Source: Castor canadensis (Eukaryota; Chordata; Mammalia; Rodentia; Castoridae). From it: a stretch of 64,000 nt of DNA. Both the position numbers and the translations under genes were made by a program. Below are positions 44,495 through 57,660 of this stretch, in pieces. The first letter of the stretch is position 1. Each line of letters opens with the position of its first letter. The stretch spans positions 66,344,951 through 66,408,950 of the forward strand of contig NC_133402.1 of assembly GCF_047511655.1 (NCBI RefSeq), in the 5' to 3' direction. The notes below the pieces were generated by a model. That model had not been told where the DNA came from. It did no database searches and was given only the letters and a program-made list of their open reading frames with translations.

Positions 44495-46018
44495 AGGTCA
44501 ATTCTTCAGAAAATATGATAATACTTAACATGTATGCTCTTCACAAAGCATCAAATGACCTGAGGCAAAAACTGATAGAACTACATGAGCAACAGATGAA
44601 TTCACTATTACAGTTGGAGAGTTCAACAACCTTCTAGAAGAAATCGATTTGTCCAACAGGCAAAAAAATCAGTAAGGATACAGATGAACTCAGCAAAACC
44701 ATCAAGCTACTGGGTAATATTGACACGTGTAGACTACTTAATCCAATAGCAACAGAAAATATGTTCTTCTCAAGCTTATATAAAACATTCACCTACAATC
44801 ATAAACCATGTTCTGGGCCACAAAAACCCATCATAATAAATTTAAAAAAACAGAAATCATACAATGTTTGTTGTCAGACTTCAATGAATACAGAAAGATG
44901 ATAGAAAAATCCCAAAATATGTGGAGATTATATAACATGCTTCTAAGTAGCACATGGATCAAAGAAGGAGCATCAAGAATGATTATAAGATATCTTGAAC
45001 TAAATAAAATCAAAACATTTGTGCTATTCAACAAAACCAGTGTTTAGGTGGAAATTTATGACATTGAATCCATATATTTAAAAAGAACAAAGATACATAA
45101 GCAATAATATATATTCCATCTCAAGTAATTAAAAAAATAAGAGAAAATTAAAACCAAAGTAAGCAGAAGAAAATAATAGTAAGAATTTGAGCAGAAATCA
45201 ATGGGATTGAAAATAGGAAAATTAATAGAGAAAAATAAAACCAAAAACTAGTTCTTTGAAAAGATTTTTAAAAAGTCAATAAAGTTCTATCAGGAACCAG
45301 TGTAAAGATCAATTAGAGATGAATCAACTTGGGTTGTAACATATTTGTACATGACAGCAATGCTAGGAATCTCTCTGTATAGCTATCCTTCACTTAACTA
45401 GCAAAAACGCTTTGTCTTTCTCATTATGCTTATGTCTACTCTTCAACAAAAAAGTCAATAAAAGTCAATTTTTAAAAAGTCAATAAAGTTCTAGTCAGGT
45501 TAAAGAAGAGAAAGTATACAAATTACTAATGTAATAAATGGAAGAAGGATCATTGCTACAGATCCCATAGGCATTAGTTAGATAATGATAACTTTATACA
45601 CACAAATTTGATAACCTAGATGGAACAGACCAATTCCTTGAACTACTTAATCCACCAAATTTACATAAGAAGTAGACTTCTATCTAGTCTATTACTAGAA
45701 TTGATAATTAATAATATTCCAAAACAGACACCAACAGTCCCCAGATGGGTTTACTGATAAATTCTACCAAACATTTAAGGAAGACAATTACCAGTTCTAT
45801 ACCACCTCTTTCAGAAGATAGTAATAGAAGCACTATTTCCTAACACATTCTTTGATGCCAGCATTACTATAATGTCCCAGACACACAAAACATTACAAGA
45901 AAATAAAAGCCACATATGAATATCTCTAATGAAAAAAATATGCAAAATTCTCCAAAATATTACCAAATCAAATCCAAGAAAAAAAAACCACATATACAAC
46001 CAAGATGTATCCATTCTA
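44495..46018 (+). mobile_element. Old L1 ORF2, first part, decayed
   Basis: Endonuclease and linker-to-RT coding sequence of an old L1. Blocks include 'tgtatgctcttcacaaagcatc' (44532), 'ttctcaagc...ttctgggccacaaaa' (44766-44826), 'ctagttctttgaaaagat' (45249-45266) and 'cccagatgggtttactgataaattctaccaaacattt' (45739-45775). Interrupted by an L1 3' UTR piece at 45290-45468 and broken at 46018 by a reverse L1. It resumes at 47286. Confidence 0.8.
45265..45493 (+). mobile_element. L1 3' UTR-only insertion with 25-bp target duplication
   Basis: A perfect 25-base direct repeat (45265-45289 and 45469-45493) encloses 179 bases that match only the middle of the young L1's 3' UTR ('caggaaccag...', 'tctgtatagctatcc', 'tctactcttcaacaaaa'). 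The copy ends just where the young L1 continues into its G-rich tract, and carries a short A-rich end instead. Confidence 0.9.
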
Positions 46019-47285
46019 GTTATTTTTATTTATTAAATTTTAGTTAGTATATATTCATTATACAAGAGGGGGGATTGGAAGTGATAATTCCAATCATTAT
46101 TTATATATCCCCCATTGTCTCTCCCTCTCAGCCCCCTCCTCATCCCACCCAAAGCAATTGCAAGAGGTTTTTAGTTCTGTTTCATATAGGTATATGAAGT
46201 CCATCTACCATATACCATCATGTTAATCTCCTTCCTTCGCCCTCCCCCTTCCACAAGTGCCACCCTCCTGCACACACTGTGCCTATTTTACAGTCCTGGT
46301 TTTTGTTATTAATATTTAATTTGACTTTCAAAAGGGTGTCTCAATGTGTGCCCACTGTGGGGATGCTTTACTTTGGGCTGTTAAACCCCTTCAACTGCTC
46401 TCTCTTACCTCTTTACCTCCTACCCCCTGCTTTTCAATAGCTTGGCCATTGTGAATATTGCTGTGATGAACATCTGTGTACAGGTGTCTCTATTGTATCC
46501 TGCCTTACATTCTTTGGGGTAGATGCCCAGGAGCAGTTTCACTGGATCGTATGACAGGTCTATCTCTTGTTTTTTGAGGAATCTCCATTCTGCTTTCCAT
46601 AGTGGTTGTAAAAATTTGCATTCCCACCAGCAGTGTATAAAGGTTCCTCTTTCACCACATCCTCGCCAGCATTTTTTGTTGTTGGTACCCTTGATTTTGG
46701 CCATTCTAACTGGGGTAAGATGAAATCTAAGTGTTGTTTGATTTGTCTCTTTTATAGTCAGGGCAGTTGAACACTTCTTCATGTATTTTCTGGCCATTTG
46801 AACCTTTTCCTTTGAGAATTCCCTATTTAATTCATGTGCCTATTTCTTCATTGGGGTGTTGATTCTTTCAGGGCTCAGTTTTTTGAGCTTCCTGTAGATT
46901 CGGGAAATAAGTGTCATTATCGGATGAGTAGCTTGCAAAGATTTTCTCCCATTCTGTAGCTGTCTTTTGAGTCTGGTGACTGTTTCCTTTGCTCTTTAGT
47001 ACAGAAGCTCTTTAGTTTGATGCAGTCCCATTTGTTCATTGTTTCTCTTAGATACTGAGCCTTTTGAGCTCTGTTTAGGAAGTCATTCCCTATACCGATC
47101 TGTTCCAGTGTATTACCTATTGCTACTTGGAGTTGTCTCAAAGTTTCATGGATTATGTTTAGGTCTTTGATCCACTTTGAGTTGATTTTGATACAGAGTG
47201 AAACTCAGGGGTGGGGGATCAGGTGTGTTGAGCTGCCAGTTGTTCTTCCCATTCTTCCCATGGTTAGTTGGTTCTCTATTTGAGG
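46019..47285 (-). mobile_element. 5'-truncated L1, reverse strand, nested in old L1
   Basis: Inverted 3' UTR (46019-46400) then ORF2 C-terminal region. A 125-codon frame (46420-46797, minus) carries the C-x3-C-x7-H-x4-C motif at 46618-46671 and the 'LGIYPKE' block. 46917-47141 holds another coding piece. Both flanks are plus-strand old L1 ORF2, so it is a nested insertion. I could not find an exact target duplication. Confidence 0.9.
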
Positions 47286-47480
47286 ATGAGATTGCATACT
47301 CATCTACATAGAGAACCCAAAATTATCAATAAAAGAACTGGAAGTAGTTAGTGATTACAGCAGGGTTGCAGGATAGAAGGTTAATATATAAAAAGGCTCA
47401 CACTTTCCTATTCACCAGCAAGAAACCAGTAGAATTTGAAAATAAACCCCAAGTCCTTTACATTTGCAAAAAATAAAATA
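47286..47480 (+). mobile_element. Old L1 ORF2, continued
   Basis: 'aatgattacagc...ggatagaaggttaatat...cacactttcctattcaccagcaa' corresponds to the ORF2 part downstream of the catalytic domain. Continuation of 44495-46018 with a missing middle. Confidence 0.7.
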
Positions 47481-47862
47481 CACATGTATACATCTAAAAA
47501 AATATGTACAAAATGTACATGAGAGAAACTTCCGTTACATTTAGCATTTTGGTCTATATTCAACTTTTCATAGTATAAAAAGGCCTAAATGTTTAATTTC
47601 CAAATGTTTAATTTCAAATAAACATGACCATGATCAGTAATTAAATCAGTGTGCATAACATCCATCTGTTAATAGCCTGGATTGGTTGCCAGCTACAAGA
47701 GCCCAAACCAAAATACTTAGCCAAAACTGGAACACATTGCTTTTTTTCATGGAAAACAAAGGCTCAAGCAGGCATTGGTAGAGTTGAACCGAAGTGCTCA
47801 ACAAAGGCATCAGTAATCTTTCTCATGTTAACACCTCTGCATCTTTTATTTCATTTTTTAAA
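47481..47862. other. Unassigned sequence, no gene seen
   Basis: Includes a short near-duplicate 'gtttaatttccaaat' (47590, 47607). No coding family recognised. Confidence 0.4.
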
Positions 47863-47866
47863 TTTT

Positions 47867-47944
47867 TTGGTGGCACTGGTGATTGAATTCAGGGACCCAC
47901 ACTTGCTAGGCGGACCCTCTACCACTTAAGCCACCATCCCAGTC
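47867..47944 (-). mobile_element. ID-like SINE, reverse strand
   Basis: 'ggtggcactggtgattgaattcagggacccacacttgctaggcggaccctctaccacttaagccaccatccc', the inverted tRNA/ID-like unit alone. Confidence 0.9.
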
Positions 47945-48489
47945 TCACCTCTGCATTTCTTCATTTGTCAGACTGACTCTCCTTATTAGGAACAATAATG
48001 GTCAACCAGTAGCTCTAAGTTCCCAATCCACTTACTTAGCTACTTCAGAGGCCAGAGAATGCCTCACACCGAAAGTGAAAAGCAGAAATTCTGGAGTCAA
48101 CTCTTCATGGTTCAGCTTCAGTCACAGACCCAGCTCTGAGACAATTACTGAAGCTAGATGGGTTGAATATTCTGATTAGTCTGATGCTTAATTATATTTT
48201 TAGAGATAAGTCCTTTGTCCCTTCCCCTCCCACCAAATCATTGAAACATAAGGTTTGGTTAATAGCTAATCTTTCAAGTAAATTAAATCTCTTAATTCAT
48301 TTATCAAAATTATCTGCTTTGGCACATGAAAGATGGTTAAATAGGTATATTTCATAGTCAGGAGACTTAAGTGGATGATATCCCAAACTACAATGATACC
48401 AATTATTGAAGTACCTACATTGCAAAATGTTATATTTCTGTGGCTTTCTTTCTTTCTCTCTGAAACTTAGCAAGTAGACTTCTAGTTTC

Positions 48490-48700
48490 TTGGAGGTACT
48501 GGGGTCTGAACTCAGGGCTTCATGCTTGCTAGGAAAATGCTCTACCATTTAAGACACTGTACCAGCCTTTTTGTGTGTTAGACATTTTTGAGATAGGATC
48601 TTGTGAACTATTTGTCCAGGCTGGCCTCCTACTGGGATCCTCCTGACCTCTGCCTCCTGAGTAGCTAGGATTACAGTTGTGAGCCATTAGGTACCCAGAA
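48490..48700 (-). mobile_element. B1-like + ID-like SINE, reverse strand
   Basis: An inverted ID-like unit (48494-48566) followed by one inverted B1-like unit ending 'gtagctaggattacagttgtgagccatta' (48661-48690). 'cttctagttt' at 48479-48488 and 48702-48711 may be the target duplication. Confidence 0.85.
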
Positions 48701-48783
48701 GCTTCTAGTTTTTTTTTTTTTATCTTAAAACCAAAATATCATTTACTTAACTAAAATCAGTCATATCAATTCTACCTTTAAAA

Positions 48784-48826
48784 AGTGCTAGAGGATAGAC
48801 CCTGGATTCAATCCCCAGTACCTTAA
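48784..48826 (+). mobile_element. ID-like SINE 3' fragment
   Basis: 'gtgctagaggatagaccctggattcaatccccagtacc' followed by an A-rich tail; only the second half of the tRNA-like unit. Confidence 0.6.
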
Positions 48827-48829
48827 AAA

Positions 48830-49540
48830 ACAAAGACTAGAATATTGTACCTATGAATTCTAAATTTTAAAAACAGAGAAAAATACAAATACATCAAGGA
48901 AGCTGATATAAAAATAGTATCTTTATAGTCCTCACCATGGCATATTTTACTTTCTCTCTTCAATGTTCTGCTATCTTAAGACATGTTTTTTTAAAAAAAA
49001 ATCCTTTTGGGAAAAGCTTTTGAGACCAGTTTATGAGCATTTGAGGAAACCATCTTTGTTATTTATCATCACATCACTCATATTATCTACAATGAATCAA
49101 AGCCTCTTAAATCCATACTTAATTCAACACATTTTACATCAAATGATGTCTGTTTAATGCCTGTTGCCCTATATATCCATTAAGACCTGGCATTGTGGAC
49201 TATATTCAATGAACACACTACTTAAAGTCAGACAGCTCTGAATAAAATATTTTACTCACTTAAATTATCCAAAAATGTTTTAAAATTTCATCTTCAGATT
49301 AAGTGGATAACATTCAAGAACACTGTTGCAGGAAAAAACAATCGTAGCAGGTGTGGAATTCACTTAGATTCACCTTTATTTACATATTTGTTGCAATAAA
49401 TTATGCAACTTGGCAATAAATTCAGTTATGTAGGTACACATACTTTAAATCAAAAGATCTTATTGAAGGTGAGGCCATAAAAAGAAAGGATAATATGAAT
49501 TTATCAAAGGCTAAATGTCCTTACTGACTCCAGTGTGCGA
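48830..49540. other. Unassigned AT-rich sequence
   Basis: No gene or repeat family recognised. Confidence 0.4.
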
Positions 49541-49542
49541 GG

Positions 49543-50815
<1,273 letters not shown>

Positions 50816-50816
50816 G

Positions 50817-50915
50817 AATTCAGAATCTGAGCCCTCATCTAGGCTACCAAGTCACACTGCATTTTACAAACATCACCCTGGGTTTCAGGTGCACATTGAA
50901 GTTTGAGAACCACTT
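50817..50915 (+). mobile_element. MER5A-like hAT DNA transposon remnant
   Basis: Ends 'ggtgcacattgaagtttgagaaccacttctct', the characteristic end of MER5A-type nonautonomous elements, preceded by 'cagaatctgagccc...ctgcattttacaaac'. Ancient and non-coding. Confidence 0.75.
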
Positions 50916-52575
50916 CTCTGACATGTTGAAATGGTTATAATCATCTTTTTACCTTATTTCTGAGGTTAAGAAAATTCTGTAAGATAACTGCAACAAGAAA
51001 CTGCCACTGAACTAAATGCTTACATGAAATAAATGAGCAAATCTCTCTCAAAAGATCACAGGCAGCACTTTAAAGGTCAGAATGTCTGTGCAGAGAGAAG
51101 TTGGCTGTATGCTGGGAAGGCTGTACCGCACCAGTCAATGGTCCCAGGGTTTAGGCTCCTCAGCCACCAGGAGATCCTGGGTGATTGGACTTGAAGTATT
51201 TAAAATCAACAGATGGGCACTTGGGAGCTCATAAAGCTAAGCATTATGTTTTATGTAGCCATCAATTAATTACCTTTACTAAGAGCTGCTAAAAACAGTG
51301 CCAAAGCTTCCCAAATGTGTAAATCACTTTTAGTCACTCCCAAATCATGTGATTAGGAGATTTTAGCTATGAAGAACAACAAATCAATCAATAGAAAACA
51401 TTGAGTTTGAATGTCTAATTAGGGTAGAATACAAGGTTTGGGGAAAATGTTGTAAATTTACTGAACATAAAACTGTTAAAATGTTGTGGGTCAATGTGCT
51501 AAACCAGACTGTTAACGACATTTTGTGAAGTCCATGAAGGGAATTCATGGCCTTTTGACTACTAAAATTTAGGCATAGCAATAAGCAACAAGACCGTCCA
51601 TCTGTACAGCTACTGACACATCAGAAAAGACAATCTCCTAAAACAGAATTAAAGTCATTTCACTTTGACATGTAAATATGATTACCATACATCCTGAATT
51701 TTTCAGAATCACCACCAATTTTCAAAATAAGACTGTGTACTTTCCTGGATTGACAGTAAACAAAAGCATGGCCTCTTTGTTGTTTTTCCTTATGAAGCTT
51801 ATACTCTGGTAGGGAACAAGGATATTGAACTAATCAATAAGGTAACAAATATTATAACAAGGTTATATAACAAGGTTGATAGTGTGATAAAAGACACAGG
51901 ATGATTTCCCATGAATGTGATTTATTAGGTGTGCAACTAAATGAGGCTTATTACCTATACCTTTATAAGGTTTATAAATAAGTTTGTAAATCACAAAACA
52001 ATTTTAATCATAAATTATGTAAAATAGGAGCTACATATTTAATTAAAGCTGTCAAAGGCACTTGACTCAGCTTAACTCCTCACGTGATAGAAAATATCAA
52101 AAGCTTTAATAAGACTTCTCTGATCTTTGCCTCTTCACCATGGTTAGTATTGATGGCATTCACTGAGCAATAGAATCCACAATGGCTTCCAAAAACCTAA
52201 AATCACAGGGACTTAAATTAAGGTCACAGAGATGACACACAATATCGAACATATGTACACACATATGCACACACATATGAACACACACACGTGCACACAC
52301 TCACACATCCACCTCCATGCATATATATAATTAGACATACATACCTGCTTCCACCTTTACAGATGCTGATTTGATGTCATAGCTTTTGTTGACCTGGTAG
52401 AAAATTGCAAATAATGCCACAATTTAAAAGATACGGCAAAAAAGAGACCGAGATTTGCCTGGCTTTCTGTTTCTCTGTGACTGTTTAAATATGTTTGACA
52501 TCTCTAGATAATATCCTCATTTTTATTACACTTAATTTCAGCCATGATAGTAGCCGCTATCATCTGCATTGCTTA
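50916..52575. other. Unassigned; some repeat-free sequence
   Basis: No gene. 51190-51400 includes 'atcaattaattacctttactaagagctgctaaaaacagtgcc' and no transposon motif, so it is a candidate conserved block. A CA-rich stretch lies at 52228-52310. Confidence 0.4.
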
Positions 52576-52580
52576 TCCGA

Positions 52581-52637
52581 AATGATTTCACTCCTCTTAA
52601 ATGATTTCACTCCTCTTAAATGATTTCACTCCTCTTA
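52581..52637 (+). repeat. Three exact tandem copies of a 19-bp unit
   Basis: AATGATTTCACTCCTCTTA at 52581-52599, 52600-52618 and 52619-52637, no mismatches. Confidence 0.97.
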
Positions 52638-52766
52638 ACCCATTTCTTTCTCTCATCGTTCCTGGCTTTTCAATCTTTTAACACCAAACTTCAACTCGGT
52701 GCCTGTTTCCTAACCTCTTTGTTCTTAGTAGTTAATTAAAAACATGCTTTACCCCTTTTCACTAAA

Positions 52767-53219
52767 ATGGCACTGAAAGCAAAGAAGGACTCTCCCACCT
52801 TCCCAAAGCCAAAGCAAAGACTTTGGAGGTCAAGAAGGCAGTGCTGAAGGTGTACACGGCTACAAAAAGAAGATATACAGGTCATCCCCCTTCAGCCAGC
52901 CCAAGATGCACAGCTCCAGAGACAGGCCAAGTACCATTTAGAAGAGCGCCCCAGAGAAACAAGACCTATTCCATTATCAAGTCCCCGACCACTGAGTCAG
53001 CTATGAAGAACACGAAAGACAGCAACAACACACTCGCTTCCATTGCGATGTCAAGGCCAACAAGCACCAGATCAAACAGGCTGTGAAGAAGTTCTGTGAC
53101 ACTGATGTGGCTAAGGTCAATCAATACCTGATCAGACCTGATGGGAGAAGAAGGCACATCTCTTCCTGGCTTCTGGTTTTGATGCTTTGTATGTTGCCAA
53201 CAAAATTGAAATCATTTAA
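52767..53219 (+). pseudogene. RPL23A: Processed pseudogene of ribosomal protein L23a
   Basis: RPL23A encodes large-subunit protein uL23, which binds 28S rRNA near the exit tunnel. This copy runs from ATG (52767) to TAA (53217-53219) with no introns. It has recognisable stretches in different frames: 'VKKAVLKVYTATK' near the start (about 52827-52867), 'TTESAMKN' in the middle (about 52990-53013), '[14 protein letters not shown]' (about 53053-53094), and a 'NKIEII' end (53199-53216). The reading frame shifts several times and the coding length is slightly short. The 3' UTR follows in the usual form ('gagtccaac..gctaattct'), then a short A run near 53264. Absence of introns and a tail remnant indicate L1-mediated retrotransposition. 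It cannot encode the protein. Confidence 0.92.
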
Positions 53220-55225
53220 ACTGAGTCCAACCGGCTAATTCTAATATACCTTTTTTCATCATAAAAAATACGCTTTTCGAGTTGTGATCCTCAGATCTAA
53301 AACTCACATTCTGTTTCTGCCAAATAGCTCCAGAAGAGGAGAATTTGCTAATGAGTATTTATTAAGGAAAGGTACTTACACATACTCCACAGAGAACTGG
53401 ATCAAGTAAAGATGCTTCTACGTTATTAACTCCTAAATTGTTCTTATTAAGGTGAATGGACCAAATGCAGAACAAAGCATGAACTTTCTCAGTAAAAGAA
53501 ATGGAGGTCTTTTGCTGTTGAAAAAACATGTATGATAGTGGGAATTCAAACTGTGGAAATGCTTGTTTCACTCACATAATTAAAAAATATGAATGTTTGT
53601 TGATTCCTGTTGTAATGATAGACACTCTGCTGACATGCAATATCGAATTGCCCAGCTTAGTTTCTGTCTCATAGAGATTGGGAGCCAATGATAAAGATAG
53701 ACAGTACAGTCATAACAACAGCACAAAAAGAGCACTTAATTTGAAATTTATCAAGGTGCTAGGTAAGAAAGAGAGTAATGGAGTGGGGGCTACTTTTATG
53801 GGGTATTCAGAATATCCTTTCCCATATTAATTAATACTTCATACTTCCTATTAAAAAATTAACTCAGCAACCTCCTCTTCCCTCACATCTAACCTGAGGC
53901 TCATCTCTGAGAAACATCAAGTCACCATTCTTTCCAGAGCCTGTTGTTTTATTTTTTTCTTTAACTTATTCCAGTTCTTGGGTCTGACTCTACTCTGGAA
54001 GATGAATCATATGACAGTCACTGTCTTGTCAATAAAAAGTCAACAAACTCCACTCTCCTGATACACAGATAGCATTAGGTCTATATCTTAGCTTGCAATT
54101 ATAGTCTCTTCTTACTCACACCTATCATTTTATGTGTCAATAGAATAAAATTTGGGGCCAGAAAATTCTTTGCAGGGGAGGTGGCGAACTATCCGGGGCA
54201 TTGTAGAATAATGACAACATTCCTGGCCTTTGTCCATCACATAACAATGATAACTCCCCCATACACACACACACACACAAAGCTGTGACAACCAAAAATG
54301 TCTCAGCATTGCCAAACATCCCCAGGGGAAGAAGCAAAATATGCTCCCCCATCTCCGTGGAGAATCAGTGAATTCATACTTTTGCTACTCGTTGCAAGGT
54401 AGAAATGCACTGCAATTCGACATTTAAACTACACAACTTAAATTCTGAGAACAGAATTTAAGACCTCATGATAACTAACACTCAATAGTTTTGTTGCTTA
54501 TCAAAACTGCAATCTCACTAAAAATAACTAAATTTAAACACTGAAAAATTAAATGCATTGAAACACTGGAACAAAAGTTTCAATAAACACACATGAAAGT
54601 GCTTCTCACACTATAGGTGACTACTCTCTATCCTATGCCTGATGCACAGGAAAGGCACCCTGGTCATTATTTCCCTCAGTTGCTACAATCTGTGCCATTT
54701 CTACAGGAGAGCACTCCATCTACCTGCTCACCTGGATCAGTGAGGAGGCCTATTGACCAGTGTCCCCACTACTCAATCTCCAAATCTTTAACACTTTGAC
54801 TCCATAGAGATGAAGCTGGAAGAAAAAGAACAAACAAAGTAAAGGAAGTTGTAAGGCAATGAAGCCTGACTGACATTGCTGCTAATGGGGCTGCAAATTC
54901 TCACCTAACCAAAGGAGTAAAGGAACCACCTTCCAAATTCTGCTTGAGTCAAAATTTTATTAAATTAATTTGCCTGTGATGCTTAATTAATTAACAATCA
55001 TTTCAAAAACTGTGCCAGTATCAACCTGCAACTTCTACAAACTATCATAGCAGGAGCTTTGAAAATTGACAACATTTTAGCATGGATTTAAATTAAAATG
55101 TATCATGAATGCTTAAAATTATATAATTCTCTCAGAAATTTCTTTAGAAAACAACTACTTTCCATTTTAAAATATTTTGCATGTTGAATTTTAAATGACA
55201 AAACTCTTTTCCAGAAATGTTAACT
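53220..55225. other. Unassigned sequence; includes (CA)n
   Basis: Starts with the RPL23A 3' UTR-like tail. A (CA)n lies at 54263-54279. No other family recognised. 54950-55010 has several ttaattaa motifs. Confidence 0.4.
54263..54279 (+). repeat. (CA)n microsatellite
   Basis: Short uninterrupted CA run, seen directly. Confidence 0.9.
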
Positions 55226-55229
55226 ATTT

Positions 55230-55690
55230 CATAAAGTAAGATTACATGTCTCTGTGGTCAGCAATTCCACTTCTATCCAAATGAAAGCATATGTCCTCAA
55301 AAGGTTTGGGCAATAAAGTCTATAGCATCATTGTGTGACCTTATGTAATGATCTAAAATTGGAAACAACACAATAGCTTCAGAAGACTATAAACTAACTG
55401 TGATGTGTACCTATCTACAAGGGAAAACTATGTAACAATAAAAAACACATGAAGCATTGAAACATGAAGCATGACTCAATCAAGTATTTCATAGCAGTCA
55501 TCTGAGAAAAAGCAAAACAAGTCATTTATATGCAACTCTGACAAAACTTATCTGTGTTGATCAGAGTAAGAAAATTATTGAATCATGGAGGGGGTAAATT
55601 CAAGTATGATATATTTGATATATTGTAAGAGCATTTGTAAATGCTACAATGTGCCCCCACCCAGTACAACAATAAAAAAGAAAGAGAAAG
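55230..55690 (+). mobile_element. Old L1 ORF2 end and 3' UTR
   Basis: 'gcaattccacttctatcc...atgaaagcatatgtcc' (55261-55295) is the plus-strand ORF2 C-terminal block. 'gggaaaactatgtaacaataaaaaa' follows, and 55585-55690 holds the L1 3' UTR end ('acaatgtgcccccacccagtacaacaataaaaaag'). Decayed, no frame. Confidence 0.75.
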
Positions 55691-55706
55691 AAAATTATTT
55701 AAATTG

Positions 55707-55727
55707 TATGTGTGTGTGTGTGTGTGT
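55707..55727 (+). repeat. (TG)n microsatellite
   Basis: About ten TG repeats directly after the L1 tail at 55690. Confidence 0.9.
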
Positions 55728-55955
55728 AAATGGGGAACAGAACTACAAGAAGACATAATAGAATTCTCTGTGTTCATGAAAAAATATATATGCTATTTTA
55801 TAAAATAAGAGAAATGGGGGAAAAATAAATATAAATTATTCTGCTACCTGAGGATTATTGTGCACTTGTTTGAAAATATCCTTGTATTGCCATTACTTTT
55901 CTAGATTTCCTAAATATCCAAACAGGAGTGCACCAGGTCTCATCCCTGAATTCCA

Positions 55956-55958
<3 letters not shown>

Positions 55959-56015
<57 letters not shown>

Positions 56016-56016
56016 T
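55959..56016 (+). repeat. Compound (AT)n(AC)n microsatellite
   Basis: About 22 AT repeats, then about seven AC repeats, seen directly; diverged AT/TA-rich continuation to 56090. Confidence 0.97.
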
Positions 56017-56189
56017 ACATGTATATGGCCCCCAAAAATATATATGGCCATATATAAACACATATAAATATATGTATATATATGTATTCATTCTCAGTCT
56101 TGTTCTCTTCATCTAGCCTCAGGCTTTGATGTGGTCTGTATAGTAATGGCTCATCAGTTCTTTCTGCCTACTTGACATCTGTGAGGCAT

Positions 56190-56420
56190 CATCTTCTTGT
56201 GCCTTGAATACACAGGATCTTTGCACCTACTATTCCCTCAGCCTAGAAACTTTGTCCCTGAGACATTTGCATTACTTTACTCTTCATTTCTGCATTGTAT
56301 TTATCTGTCACCTCTATGGGGCCTCTCTACTCACTAATGAAAATTGCAACCCTCCCCATTCAACACTCCCAATGCACAAGGTAATCATCCAATTTCTCTC
56401 CCAATGTAAACAGAAGCATC
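56190..56420 (+). mobile_element. LINE-2 (L2) fragment
   Basis: 'gatctttgcacctactattccctcagcctagaaactttgtccc' (56216-56258) and the following 'ctgtcacctctatggggcctctc' match the L2 3' part. No frame. Confidence 0.7.
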
Positions 56421-57325
56421 AAATCATTTTGCCATGACCTTCAGTTTGTATTATCAAATCCTCTACTTTCTCCTATTATAGGAGAAGTAGTTACTATTCT
56501 GCAAAATATGAACAAGTTTGCAAAGTGACAGAAAGAGGCAAATCCATTTGTGGAGTCAAACTCAGGAGTGAATTAGGAGGATACACAACAACTAAAACAA
56601 AAGAACATGCATACCCTGAAAATAGGCCTCAGTGTCAGCTTCTAGTATTGGAAAGATACATGACAGAACAGGAAATTTAATTTAAAAAGTCGTTTAAAAA
56701 CCTGGATATGTAGAACTGAAGGTCAAGGAATTGTGTAGCAGTAGAGCAGAGAATTCGTGAAGTGATTATAAGAAGAGAAAAAGAATGCACATCCAACTAG
56801 TCTTGTCTTCCTTTCTTCTAAGTCTCATATAACATATCTCTGGCTAATTCTACTTAGTCCCACCACAGAGCTCATCCTCCGGGAACACTTTCATTCTATT
56901 TATATAGATTGACTTGAGTTAGGGAAATGCCTAATTCTTCTGCATCAGCATTACTGCAAGTGGTTACAAGACTCAAAGTTAATTTACAAAAAATGAAAAG
57001 TATAGCTCACAATAAGATTAAATAAAAGCAAACAAAATAGAAACAAAATGGTTAAGTTACAAAGTGGAAGAATGAGTTTTAGTACAAAAAAGAATCAGTG
57101 ACTATTGCTTCTGTTGTAAAAGTGGGTGGTGTGAAAAGATCCCTCTTCCCTGCCAGTGTTTACACCACTGGTACAGATTTGTGAATTGAACCACTTTCCA
57201 TCCTGGTATTTAAGACAAAAATGGATGGGAGGGATCCTAAGCTCCATTCTGCACCTCATTTTCTCCAGCTGAATTGCATTCTCCTGTAAATCACTTATCA
57301 CTCAGGCGCTGTTAGTATTTAAGAA
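56421..57325. other. Unassigned sequence, no gene seen
   Basis: No family recognised. Short ORFs only. Confidence 0.4.
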
Positions 57326-57329
57326 CCCA

Positions 57330-57660
57330 CCCTTTCTTCTCCATTTCCACTATCACATCCCTTGGTGTATGTGGGTTTGTATGCAAAGGCTTCAAACCCC
57401 CACCATGTCGTAGCTCACCTAATATGAAAACCTCCTCTTGTTACCCACTCTGCTCCTCTTGCTAGTATGAATTTTCCAAATGGCAAATGAGATCTTGTTA
57501 CTCTCCTTTCAGAATTCTTCAGAAATCCTTCCACAGCTCTGAGGCTAAAGTTGACAAGCCCTTAACTGTTTCCCAAGGTCTTTGCCTTCTTTGTCCTTGC
57601 TTTTTTTCCAGCTTCCTCCAGTTTTCTCTACTCCCTCTCAAGCATTTATGTTTTGGACCA
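57330..57660 (+). mobile_element. LINE-2 (L2) fragment
   Basis: 'gagatcttgttactctcctttcagaattcttcagaaatcc' then 'gaggctaaagttgacaagcccttaact' and 'tttgccttctttgtcc' follow the L2 order. Diverged. Confidence 0.65.

Noticed and set aside
55855-56116. ORFs of alternating Tyr/Ile on both strands
   Set aside because: Translations of the (AT)n/(AC)n microsatellite.
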